From an uncultured Agathobacter sp. (GTDB lineage: Bacteria > Bacillota > Clostridia > Lachnospirales > Lachnospiraceae): 45,050 bases of DNA. Below are positions 7,252 to 15,069 of this stretch, in pieces. The translations under genes and the position numbers were made by a program. How positions within the stretch are numbered: the stretch's first letter is position 1; the number at the start of each line of letters is the position of its first letter. A model generated the notes under the pieces. That model was not told the DNA's origin. It searched no databases and saw only the letters and a list, made by a program, of their open reading frames with translations. The stretch is taken from contig CAKRNE010000018.1 in assembly GCA_934365945.1 (NCBI GenBank), forward strand, positions 1 to 45,050. The letters are read 5' to 3'.

Positions 7252-7746
7252 TTAGTCTTTCAATCTGCTTAACAGCATCTGATAATGCCGCTGTCCGATA
7301 TGTCGTCCGGCACGTTGCAGACCATCCACGCATTCTCTGACTTCATCCGATGTCAGTTCGTGTTCCTCATAGGCTGCCATAAGAATCCCTATCGTCCCCA
7401 TGATTCTAAGTCCCATCTGAGCTGATACATTTCTTCCCTTTGCTTCATCCATCAATAACAGATCTGCTTTTAATTCATCTGACAGGACAATCGCTTCACT
7501 CTCGCCCTGGTCAAGACCTGCCGCTCTTTTTAATATACTTGCTGATTCCGGATTATTGACAGGCTTCACTACGATAAATTTCTTCTGCCTGATCTCATCG
7601 GCTTCCAGCCGAAATCGTTCATTAACTGTCAGCTCATCAAATACTGCCTGCGGAATCAAAACATCGCCAAACAGTTTTTCCAGCAAATCTATACGATTGA
7701 TTTTAAGAAGTGATATCAGCGGTGTTGTATCTGATACAACAATCAT
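7252..7746 (-). CDS. DUF3368 PIN-domain toxin of a UPF0175/DUF3368 module
   Basis: A 164-residue PIN-domain protein, a presumed VapC-like ribonuclease toxin. The N-terminus IVVSDTTPLISLLKI carries the first acidic residue (D6). An internal GESEAIVLSDELKADLLLMDEAKGR supplies the conserved E and D residues expected of the metal site. Its start overlaps the stop of the antitoxin gene by 4 bp (ATGA), so the pair is translationally coupled. In this family the small partner neutralises the nuclease and represses the operon. Downstream lies the truncated AAA gene, about 37 bp away. Confidence 0.85.
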   Translation of the reverse strand: MIVVSDTTPLISLLKINRIDLLEKLFGDVLIPQAVFDELTVNERFRLEADEIRQKKFIVVKPVNNPESASILKRAAGLDQGESEAIVLSDELKADLLLMDEAKGRNVSAQMGLRIMGTIGILMAAYEEHELTSDEVRECVDGLQRAGRHIGQRHYQMLLSRLKD

Positions 7747-8033
7747 ACCGCAGCCTCCTTCTTTTTGAGTTCTCTGAAAGTATTCAGTTCATCATCCAGA
7801 TCATCCATCGTCATATCAAAATAGGAATATCCCAGCTTATCATACAGATCAATCAACTCGGATTTTCTGATTCCCAGAATTTCAGCCGCACGACCATGGG
7901 ATATCGTCTGATTCAGTATATATGGATACAGCAACAGTGCATTTCGGGTAAGCTCTGTTTCCGGATTCATAGTTACCAGATATTTTGACATTCCTACCGG
8001 AACTTTAATAGTTACAGATTCTGTTGTTACCAT
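7743..8033 (-). CDS. UPF0175-family antitoxin
   Basis: A 96-residue protein. The middle (NQTISHGRAAEILGIRKSELIDLYDKLGYSYF) is the helix-turn-helix region typical of UPF0175 proteins, which pair with DUF3368 PIN toxins. The tail is acidic and then lysine-rich (DDLDDELNTFRELKKKEAAV), as expected for a toxin-binding end. It is the first gene of the pair, preceded by a good promoter with a palindrome between the -35 and -10 elements, which fits self-repression. Confidence 0.85.
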   Translation of the reverse strand: MVTTESVTIKVPVGMSKYLVTMNPETELTRNALLLYPYILNQTISHGRAAEILGIRKSELIDLYDKLGYSYFDMTMDDLDDELNTFRELKKKEAAV

Positions 8034-8087
8034 AATATCACGTCCTTTCTGTTAGAAATCTATGTTCGTCTCTTTTCCTATATTATT

Positions 8088-8116
8088 ATTATATCCATTA
8101 TTTGGATTTTCTACAA
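8088..8116 (-). promoter_or_regulatory. Promoter of the toxin-antitoxin operon with internal palindrome
   Basis: On the minus strand TTGTAG (8111-8116), a 17-bp spacer and TATAAT (8088-8093). The spacer contains the inverted repeat ATCCA-TTATT-TGGAT (8093-8107, plus-strand reading), a likely operator for the antitoxin. Confidence 0.6.
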
Positions 8117-8251
8117 CTGATTTTTATCTGCTTTTATTCAAGTAATCTTCCTCGTCAAAATTGTGCGTATTGGAACTATTCTGGACGTGCTATGTTTTAC
8201 AATGCACTACAAAAGAATGGGTTAATTTAGAACTGTACATATCCCATTTGT

Positions 8252-8278
8252 TGCAGTGTCCAGAGATTTTTGCTATTT
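8252..8278. repeat. 27-bp direct repeat, copy B
   Basis: Second copy of the repeat at 6795-6821. It follows the stop codon of the membrane-anchored protein at 8289-8813. Because copy A coincides with the 3' end of an AAA/nuclease gene, copy B may be the tail of a second, otherwise lost, member of that family. Confidence 0.8.
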
Positions 8279-8288
8279 TTATCTTGTT

Positions 8289-8813
8289 TTAATTATCAAT
8301 TGCGTTAACAACCTCCTGTATATCATCAGCAGTGAGTTTTGTCAGCTTATCATATAAGTCAGCTTCAAGCTCATCATCCATATCACCATCTTGAACTTTA
8401 ATAATATACTCTCTGACTTCCATTCCAACCTTTACAAATTCATAATCTCCACAATTGTAAATATCATCTAACCCATATATGATCCCACAATAATAAAACA
8501 TCTGCGCAAAATTATCACTTTCCCTGCTTATTCCTTTAATATTATCCTGTAAAAATTTCTTTGCCTCCTGCAATTGTAAATTAATAGCTTCTTTGTCCAA
8601 AGAATTATTCTGCAGATTTTCTGCGTATTTTGATGCAAGACTATAGCCTTCTGTTTCGGACTTAAAAGTCTGATATTCTATTCTCTGTTGTTCAGTACTA
8701 ACTTTCATATTATTATCTTCTCTTGTATTTCCCAGAAAAAGAACTCCAGCCATAAAGTACATAATTATTATGATTATAAGAACAATTCCAAGAAAATACT
8801 TATTTATTTTCAT
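8289..8813 (-). CDS. Membrane-anchored protein, last gene of the ABC cassette
   Basis: A 174-residue protein with a basic start and one long hydrophobic segment (YFLGIVLIIIIIMYFMAGVLFL), then an acidic, helical, probably extracytoplasmic domain with two cysteines (YYCGIIYGL and IYNCGDYE). The start at 8813 (after TTGAGGAAA) overlaps the ATPase gene by 14 bp, so it is translated with the transporter. I recognise no domain. An accessory or immunity role for the ABC system is inferred only from position. Confidence 0.6.
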   Translation of the reverse strand: MKINKYFLGIVLIIIIIMYFMAGVLFLGNTREDNNMKVSTEQQRIEYQTFKSETEGYSLASKYAENLQNNSLDKEAINLQLQEAKKFLQDNIKGISRESDNFAQMFYYCGIIYGLDDIYNCGDYEFVKVGMEVREYIIKVQDGDMDDELEADLYDKLTKLTADDIQEVVNAIDN

Positions 8814-9441
8814 TTTCCTCAACAATTTTTCCCTCCGCAATTTTTAATATCACATCACACACTTCCTTTAAATCTTCTTTATGATGAGTGGCTACAATAA
8901 TCGTTGCTCCTCTTGACTTCTCCTCTCTTATTATTTTATATATAAGCTGCACAGCCTCTTCATCCAATGCATTTGTCGGTTCATCAAGCAATATAATCTT
9001 TTGATTTTCAAAAATTGCCTGTGCAATATTTAATCGCTGTTTCATTCCCAATGAAAATTTTTTCACTTTTTTATCAGAGTCGGGGTCCAGACCCACCCTT
9101 TCCAGAGAAAAGATTATATCTTTTTCATCAGCTATATTTTTTATCTTTGCAAGCATCTGAAGATTTCTCTTTGCGGAACATTCCGGCAGCAATTCCATAT
9201 TTTCTATAACAATACCGGTCTCAGGTGGAAACTCAATTTTATCATGCAGCTTTTCCCCATCAATGAAAATACTTCCACTATCCAGATTTATCAAACCACT
9301 TATAGCTCTTAGCAGCATAGTCTTTCCTGAACCATTTTGCCCATATAAACCATAAACAAAACCACTTTTAAACGTATACGATACATTATCCAATACCGTA
9401 TTTTCCTTTATCCTCTTTGTTACATTTTGTAATTGTATCAT
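8800..9441 (-). CDS. ABC transporter ATP-binding protein
   Basis: A 213-residue single ATPase domain: Walker A GQNGSGKT (about residues 34-41), signature FSLGMKQR in place of the usual LSGGQ, Walker B IILLDEP, and switch histidine in IVATHH. This is the bacitracin/lantibiotic-exporter type that works with ABC-2-like permeases. Three membrane proteins encoded just upstream are the likely partners. The ATG follows GAGGAG. Confidence 0.9.
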   Translation of the reverse strand: MIQLQNVTKRIKENTVLDNVSYTFKSGFVYGLYGQNGSGKTMLLRAISGLINLDSGSIFIDGEKLHDKIEFPPETGIVIENMELLPECSAKRNLQMLAKIKNIADEKDIIFSLERVGLDPDSDKKVKKFSLGMKQRLNIAQAIFENQKIILLDEPTNALDEEAVQLIYKIIREEKSRGATIIVATHHKEDLKEVCDVILKIAEGKIVEENENK

Positions 9442-9455
9442 ACTATATCATCTCC

Positions 9456-10175
9456 TCAGTAAATGTCTGTTTTCTTATATTTTATTATTGAAATAATATT
9501 TAAAACTACTAATAATATAATCACATATGTAATTGAAGCTTCGTATCTCACATATATGTTTTTTTGATAAATTATCCCACTACGCATTCCAAATAGCATA
9601 TTTGGGAAAAGCATAACTCCAATCCGGCTTAAATCACGATTTATCAGTACGTTATTTCCAATTATCAGTGATACCACCAAAAAAATATTTACAAATATAT
9701 TTGAAATACTGGCATCCATAAATAATTCAAGTAAAAATTGTAATTGTACCAATGTCCATACTCCAACAAAATATGTAACTATTACCTGTATTAATTTTAT
9801 ACTTGATAAATTATTCCATGTCCCATCACATATTAAAAAAATAATCGTCTGACCTATTACTATACAAGCTAATTTTGCTGCTGATAATATAGCATTTTTT
9901 AAGTATAACCTCTCTCTGCTATACGATCTGATCAGCCAAAGCTTACCATATCCGGTTGTAATTTCTCTTGCATTACCCGAAAAGTAAAAAAGTACAAATG
10001 GCAATGGTATATATGCATATAAAATTTGCACTAAATTACTTGTTGGGTTGTCAAAAATAAAAAGTGTACTGGCAAACGGTAATTGATATACCTCATAGTC
10101 ACTCATTTGTATTACAACTCTTTGCATAACAATCATGCATATGATCAATATTATGTTTAACCACTTATTTTTCAT
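9456..10175 (-). CDS. ABC-2-like permease subunit (third of three)
   Basis: A 239-residue integral membrane protein with about six hydrophobic segments, consistent with an ABC-2-type export permease. It overlaps the end of the upstream permease gene by 11 bp and lies 14 bp before the ATPase gene. There is no substrate signature. It is presumed to form the channel with the ATPase at 8800-9441. Confidence 0.7.
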   Translation of the reverse strand: MKNKWLNIILIICMIVMQRVVIQMSDYEVYQLPFASTLFIFDNPTSNLVQILYAYIPLPFVLFYFSGNAREITTGYGKLWLIRSYSRERLYLKNAILSAAKLACIVIGQTIIFLICDGTWNNLSSIKLIQVIVTYFVGVWTLVQLQFLLELFMDASISNIFVNIFLVVSLIIGNNVLINRDLSRIGVMLFPNMLFGMRSGIIYQKNIYVRYEASITYVIILLVVLNIISIIKYKKTDIY

Positions 10176-10902
10176 TTCTTAAAATATCCCTTTTTGCAAA
10201 CGTTACTATTCCAGCTATGTACAGAACTATTGCCATTACTATATTTTTTGCAAGAATACACAAACAGCTTACAAACGATTTATTTCCTTCCAAAAAATCA
10301 TATGCTACAGCAACATCTAAACCCGGTATCCAAAACTTAACGAGCCAAAATCTTATCAAAATGAATTGCACAAAATTAACTCCAAAAGCTCCTATAAGAG
10401 CAATAAGTTCATTTTGTAAACAATCTCTAAGTATTTTGTAAAAAAGACCTGTTGCGACAAAGAAAATCCAAATAACAACAAATTCCATAAGAGAATACAG
10501 TACAAATGGATATTTCTTAATTGTTGCACCATTAAAACTATATACCGTAAAAATATAATCAACTATCTGACGAACTGCCGAAAATATTGCCGCCATTACA
10601 ATAATTATCCTGATCTGGCTATTATTATATTTTTCCCGCGTTTTATATCTAAGTAATATATATGTTTTTTCTTTGTCCAATGCATAGTATATTCCCAATA
10701 AGACAGGAATTGTATCTACAACCAATATTTCTTTAATTCCACAGAAATTACTGCCTGAATTGTGGATATTCAGGAAAATTACATCCTCCGTTATCCCCAT
10801 CTGCCCTATTGAATTAAGCATAGGTACATTTGAAAAATAACAATCTATACTACACAATCCCACATATATTAAAGCACATACTAAATATTTATACTTCAAC
10901 AA
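10165..10902 (-). CDS. ABC-2-like permease subunit (second of three)
   Basis: A 245-residue protein with six or so membrane segments. It starts with TTG, seven bases after GGGAG, and overlaps the preceding permease gene by 14 bp; the frame upstream of this TTG ends in the neighbour's coding sequence, which fixes the start. It is similar in size and layout to its two neighbours, which suggests old duplications, but sequence similarity is not obvious by eye. Confidence 0.7.
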   Translation of the reverse strand: MLKYKYLVCALIYVGLCSIDCYFSNVPMLNSIGQMGITEDVIFLNIHNSGSNFCGIKEILVVDTIPVLLGIYYALDKEKTYILLRYKTREKYNNSQIRIIIVMAAIFSAVRQIVDYIFTVYSFNGATIKKYPFVLYSLMEFVVIWIFFVATGLFYKILRDCLQNELIALIGAFGVNFVQFILIRFWLVKFWIPGLDVAVAYDFLEGNKSFVSCLCILAKNIVMAIVLYIAGIVTFAKRDILRNEK

Positions 10903-11686
10903 TTTTTTTCTCCCATATAATAGCTGTTATAATCACTAAAATGTAAAGCACTATACACCATATCGCCACTGGAACAACAACATTAAAACCATATTCCATA
11001 AACGGTTGAAAAATATGCATTGATGAATTTTTAAACAAAATAGGTATGAACCAAATTGCAAAGGTCAACGCATATACCATCTTTCTTTCGTGTATAGATA
11101 TTGCCAACGCAGCTCCCATCATTCCCAAAACACCGGCAAATATTGCCGTTATAAGAATGTAGACTATATTCGTTGTCAATGGATGTGTATAGCTTATTTC
11201 AAAAAGAAATGTTTCTACCATGACAAAACTGTCATATTTCAATGGTTCTGCATCAAACGGTGTATTTGTTCCCCCATTAAATACTACTTGTGATAGTATA
11301 AGATTTAATCCCAGTCCTACAAATACAATTGTAAATGAGACGATAAAGGCTGATTTCATTTTTTGTAAAATATATTTATTTTTTCCCATTTTACATATCA
11401 ATATATTCTTATATCCTGTAATATAATCAACAATACTCTCTTCTCCCACTATTACAAGCAAATATAATGGCAAAAACCACAGATAAATCATTTGAAATAT
11501 GTGCCCTTGTGAATAGCATGATAAAAATGTGACATATAACGGATAGGGTTTCCCCATTTCTCCATTAATTTTAATAATATCCTGATAATAAATCTGTACA
11601 ATATCCAAAATTGGAATTACGAGCATAAAAATTATCATTCCTATACTTTTTTTATCACTTATAATTCTGTTTAATTGCTGTCTCAT
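10889..11686 (-). CDS. ABC-2-like permease subunit (first of three)
   Basis: A 265-residue membrane protein, the first gene of the five-gene cassette. After a basic N-terminus (MRQQLNRIISDKKS) come about six hydrophobic segments, with a large loop between the first and second, as in bacitracin- or lantibiotic-type permeases. The ATG follows AAAGGAAAA. It is transcribed away from an OmpR-type regulator, which probably controls it. Confidence 0.72.
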   Translation of the reverse strand: MRQQLNRIISDKKSIGMIIFMLVIPILDIVQIYYQDIIKINGEMGKPYPLYVTFLSCYSQGHIFQMIYLWFLPLYLLVIVGEESIVDYITGYKNILICKMGKNKYILQKMKSAFIVSFTIVFVGLGLNLILSQVVFNGGTNTPFDAEPLKYDSFVMVETFLFEISYTHPLTTNIVYILITAIFAGVLGMMGAALAISIHERKMVYALTFAIWFIPILFKNSSMHIFQPFMEYGFNVVVPVAIWCIVLYILVIITAIIWEKKIVEV

Positions 11687-11725
11687 ATTTTCCTTTCCTT
11701 GTGTTTTTTACTACCGCATTGTTAC

Positions 11726-11739
11726 CATAGACGTCTATG
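11726..11739. promoter_or_regulatory. 14-bp perfect palindrome upstream of the ABC cassette
   Basis: CATAGACGTCTATG is a perfect palindrome 40 bp upstream of the first permease gene. On the minus strand it lies just after a TATATA/TACTAT -10-like element, placed to act as an operator. The binding protein is unknown. Confidence 0.4.
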
Positions 11740-11824
11740 CTTATATAGTATCTCATATTTCTGAAAATTCGACTTAATTTATTATGAAAATTTCTGAATT
11801 TTTCATTGTCATGTACATCCAAGC

Positions 11825-11850
11825 TTCAGATTTCTTCAGAATTTTTCAGA
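11825..11850 (+). promoter_or_regulatory. Three phased TTCAGA repeats, likely OmpR-type operator
   Basis: TTCAGA occurs at 11825, 11835 and 11845, exactly 10 bp apart, so all three face the same side of the helix. The same hexamer occurs in opposite orientation at 11760-11765 and 11793-11798. Phased direct repeats are the usual target of OmpR/PhoB regulators. They lie in the divergent gap between the ABC cassette and the response regulator at 11948. Confidence 0.55.
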
Positions 11851-11947
11851 TTTTATTAAGCGCATATTGTGTTTTTATGTGCTATTATATTTATATCACT
11901 TTTGTTTTTACAATAAATCTTATTCATTTATATAAGGAGCAGCTTGT

Positions 11948-12646
11948 ATGGATAAACTACTCATTATCGAGGATGACGAAACAATCAGAAATGCACTTAG
12001 AATTTTGCTTGAAAATCAAGGTTACTTCATCGAAGAAGCGCATGATGGTGAAGAGGGACTCAAAAAATTTGACTCAACCTTTGATCTGCTGATTATTGAC
12101 ATAATGATGCCAAATATTTCAGGCATTGAGGTATGCCGTAAAATCAGGGAAAAATCATATGTTCCGATTCTCTTTTTGACAGCCAAATCTCTTGAAACCG
12201 ATAAAATGGAAGCCCTTTCCGCCGGAGGGGACGATTATCTTGTAAAACCATTCTCCTACGTGGAGCTGATAGCGCGTATTCAGGCTCTTATCAGAAGATG
12301 TCGCGTCTACGACAATGCAGATGCATCAGACAACACCGCTTCATCCACTATTGAACGATGTGGCTTAGCCTTAGACACAAAATGCAGCAATGTCAGTTAC
12401 GATGGCAGACAGCTTGCTCTCACGGATAAAGAATACCAGATCCTTCTGCTGTTAATTTCTCATCCGACAAAGACATTTTCAACACAGAATATATTTGAAA
12501 GCGTCTGGAATGAACCGTATACACAGTTTTCCAATAACACCATTATGGTTCATATTAAAAATCTGCGCAATAAGCTTGAAGCCGGCTGTGGCTGTGCCCA
12601 CCTGATTAAAACAGTGTGGGGAAAGGGATATAAATTTGAAGAATAA
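11948..12646 (+). CDS. OmpR-family response regulator
   Basis: A 232-residue regulator. The receiver domain has acidic EDDE near residues 8-11, phosphoacceptor D in LLIIDIMMPN (about D53), a conserved threonine in LFLTAKS and lysine in YLVKPF. The C-terminal winged-helix domain includes LTDKEYQILLLLISHPTKTFS and NTIMVHIKNLRNKLE, then TVWGKGYKFEE. The ATG follows ATAAGGAGC. The kinase gene overlaps its last codons. It probably binds the phased TTCAGA repeats upstream and controls the divergent ABC genes. Confidence 0.92.
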   Translation: MDKLLIIEDDETIRNALRILLENQGYFIEEAHDGEEGLKKFDSTFDLLIIDIMMPNISGIEVCRKIREKSYVPILFLTAKSLETDKMEALSAGGDDYLVKPFSYVELIARIQALIRRCRVYDNADASDNTASSTIERCGLALDTKCSNVSYDGRQLALTDKEYQILLLLISHPTKTFSTQNIFESVWNEPYTQFSNNTIMVHIKNLRNKLEAGCGCAHLIKTVWGKGYKFEE

Positions 12647-13838
12647 ATTTAACGGATATAAGGAATACATAAGCAGCTTATTGATTTCATTTTTAATAGC
12701 TTTGTTGATTTCAATTACTGTATTTACAGCTATATACCTTTACGGGGAAAAAATAATAAATGAATATGTAAGCTCCGACAGCTATATTTACAATACACAA
12801 GCTGCGTATATTACAGACTTTCAAAAATATGTGTCTGACAATAAAATTTCGTCAAACGATTTTAAAAGCATTGAAGCATGGATTCAAAGAGAAAAGCCCG
12901 AATTTTTTCTCATATCCATTGACAATGAAACATATTACGCTTCAACAGAATATTTAAGTCTCAAAAAGCCCCAAAATCTATTATTATATAATCAGAAAAT
13001 ATCTGTTTATCTTACAGCGTTAAACTTTAGTGACAGGACAGCTAAAATTTTTGTATATAATAACTATCAGGAAAAATATCTCAAAACTTTGCTTATTTGT
13101 GATGCTCTCTTCACTTTAATTACAGCAATAGTGATTTTGTTTTTCATTTTCAGGCATATTCTCACGCAAATACATGGCACTTTAAACGTTGTCGAGCAGT
13201 CTGAAACCGAATTAATCAATGAAAAGAATATGCTGATACGAAGCATGGCTCACGATATCCGCACTCCTCTCGCAGGGCTGCAATCATACGCTGAAATTAT
13301 CAGAATGGAAAATGAAAAGGGTGCGATTCCCACTGAACACATAGATGTGATTTTCAATAAAATATGCGAAATAAAAGGCCTTACCGACCAGCTTTTTGAC
13401 TATTCACTTGCCTGCAACGAGGAAGCTCTTGAGCTCGACGCTCCATGCAATATGGAAAGTGCAATAGGTGACTATCTTTCTGAGATGGCTTTTATCCTCC
13501 GTGAAAACAGCTTTTCGCTTGACATACAAAAGCTCATATGGAAGGATTTCAAAATCACTGTGAACTCAAACTTCCTCGGACGGATTTTTAACAATATAAC
13601 AAACAATATATGCAAATATGCAGATAACAAAGCTCCTGTCTGCATAAGCTCTATCTACCGGAGTAAAGATGCAGGTATCGAGATAACAAACCATATCGCA
13701 GATAAAAGCTCTCTGTTTAATACTACCGGCATGGGTATCAGAAATATTACCCTTATGATGAAGCAGATGAATGGGCGGGCTATTGTTTCACATAATAATA
13801 CCGAGTTTCGCATTACTCTTTGGTTTTCACGCGCATAA
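12636..13838 (+). CDS. Sensor histidine kinase paired with the OmpR-type regulator
   Basis: A 400-residue membrane kinase starting with TTG (after AAAGGGATA), overlapping the regulator by 11 bp. Two membrane segments (about residues 10-33 and 155-178) flank a ~120-residue outer sensor domain. The H-box is MAHDIRTPLAGLQSYAEI. The ATPase domain has NNITNNICKYA (N-box) and a shortened end with GMGIRNI (G-box). The external sensor domain is larger than in the intramembrane-sensing kinases of Bce-type systems. It probably senses the compound handled by the ABC cassette. Confidence 0.9.
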   Translation: MKNKFNGYKEYISSLLISFLIALLISITVFTAIYLYGEKIINEYVSSDSYIYNTQAAYITDFQKYVSDNKISSNDFKSIEAWIQREKPEFFLISIDNETYYASTEYLSLKKPQNLLLYNQKISVYLTALNFSDRTAKIFVYNNYQEKYLKTLLICDALFTLITAIVILFFIFRHILTQIHGTLNVVEQSETELINEKNMLIRSMAHDIRTPLAGLQSYAEIIRMENEKGAIPTEHIDVIFNKICEIKGLTDQLFDYSLACNEEALELDAPCNMESAIGDYLSEMAFILRENSFSLDIQKLIWKDFKITVNSNFLGRIFNNITNNICKYADNKAPVCISSIYRSKDAGIEITNHIADKSSLFNTTGMGIRNITLMMKQMNGRAIVSHNNTEFRITLWFSRA

Positions 13839-13881
13839 AAATAAATCCGCTACACCGGAATCTGGCATAGCGGATTTATTT
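13839..13881. terminator. Bidirectional terminator between convergent genes
   Basis: AAATAAATCCGCTA pairs perfectly with TAGCGGATTTATTT around a 15-nt loop, with A and T tracts on the two sides. It serves the kinase gene (plus) and the aldolase gene (minus). Confidence 0.85.
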
Positions 13882-13890
13882 TTTTATCTA

Positions 13891-14862
13891 TTATTTATCA
13901 AGCAAATCTGTGTAGAAATCTGCGTAATGTGTCTCGCCTGACTTGATGTAGTCAATAGCTGCTGATGGATGCTGATTTAAGCGTCCTGTGAGCAGGTATG
14001 GAATATCGTAGCCCCATACAGCACCGCTCTCCTTGAGAGGAAGCATATGCTCCTCAATGAATTTGAGTACAGGGAATACGTTGTATTTTGGATTTTTGAG
14101 GAAGCTGAGTAAAAGCTCCATCGCACAGTTTCCTGCGCCACGTCCCATGCCCATCATTGTTGCATCCAAAAGGCTGACTCCCTGGGCTGCTGCCTCTATG
14201 GTATTTGCAAATGCAAGCTGCTGATTGTTGTGTGCATGCATTCCTACGAACTTTCCGTTTGCCTCTGCAATTTCTGTGTATTTCTCGGCAGTGCGGCGAA
14301 TCTGCTCAGGGTAGAGAGCTCCGTAGCTGTCTACGATGTATATGCCGTCTGCAGAGCTTTTGGCAACCATGTCAAGTGCCTGGTCTAAGTCTGATTCCTG
14401 TGTGTTTGAGATAGCCATGATGTTGCAGGTTACCTCGTAGCCCTTGGACTTGGCATCCTCGATCATCTCGATTGCTGCTGGCATCTGATGTACATATGTA
14501 GCCACACGCACCATGTCAATCACACTGTCCTCGCGAGGGAGGATATCCTTCTTGTAGTCACATCTGCCGACATCTGCCATGACAGAAATCTTCATATCAG
14601 AGTTGTTGTCCCCGACTATCTCACGGATAGCTGCCTCATCACAGAACTTCCATTTGCCGAATTTATTTACATCAAAAAGCTCCTTAGATGCTTTATATCC
14701 AAACTCCATATAGTCGATGCCTGCCTTTACGTTTGCACGATAAAGAGCATTGATAAAATCATCAGTAAACATAAAGTTGTTTACCAGTCCTCCATCCCTA
14801 ATGGTAGCGTCAAGCACGCGGATATCAGGGCGTGCTGTCATTAAATCACCTTTCTGAGCCAT
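13891..14862 (-). CDS. DRE-TIM aldolase/lyase, similar to 4-hydroxy-2-oxovalerate aldolase
   Basis: A 323-residue enzyme of the DRE-TIM metallolyase family. The signature DATIRDGG lies near residues 19-26, and metal-ligand candidates are in VGMHAHNNQQLAFANT. The family cleaves or forms C-C bonds using a divalent metal. The best resemblance is to 4-hydroxy-2-oxovalerate aldolase (DmpG-like), but the acetaldehyde dehydrogenase partner is absent and the substrate is unknown. The start at 14862 follows TTGGAGG; the frame extends to a TTG 15 bp earlier. It is transcribed alone, divergent from the MraY-like gene. Confidence 0.8.
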   Translation of the reverse strand: MAQKGDLMTARPDIRVLDATIRDGGLVNNFMFTDDFINALYRANVKAGIDYMEFGYKASKELFDVNKFGKWKFCDEAAIREIVGDNNSDMKISVMADVGRCDYKKDILPREDSVIDMVRVATYVHQMPAAIEMIEDAKSKGYEVTCNIMAISNTQESDLDQALDMVAKSSADGIYIVDSYGALYPEQIRRTAEKYTEIAEANGKFVGMHAHNNQQLAFANTIEAAAQGVSLLDATMMGMGRGAGNCAMELLLSFLKNPKYNVFPVLKFIEEHMLPLKESGAVWGYDIPYLLTGRLNQHPSAAIDYIKSGETHYADFYTDLLDK

Positions 14863-14951
14863 TTTTGTTTCCTCCAAGTATAAATATTATTGTAACAAAT
14901 ATAAATATTACTGCAATTTGATGTTACATTTTAAAGTTTTAATGCTTCAAC

Positions 14952-14961
14952 GCTTTAAAGC
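14952..14961. promoter_or_regulatory. Palindrome GCTTTAAAGC in the aldolase leader
   Basis: A perfect 10-bp palindrome within ATGCTTTAAAGCGTTGAAGC on the minus strand, just downstream of a TATACT-like -10. It may be an operator for the aldolase gene. Confidence 0.3.
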
Positions 14962-15004
14962 ATATAAGTATAATAACATAATTATTTAAAATTGCAAGTA
15001 AAAC

Positions 15005-15033
15005 TTTACTTTTTTTTGTCAGACTAATATAAT
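15005..15033 (+). promoter_or_regulatory. Promoter of the MraY-like gene
   Basis: TTTACT (15005-15010), a 17-bp spacer and a perfect TATAAT (15028-15033), 37 bp before the ATG, which follows AAAGGAGG. Confidence 0.6.
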
Positions 15034-15069
15034 GAATGATGTTGTAATACAATATCAAAGGAGGACTAT

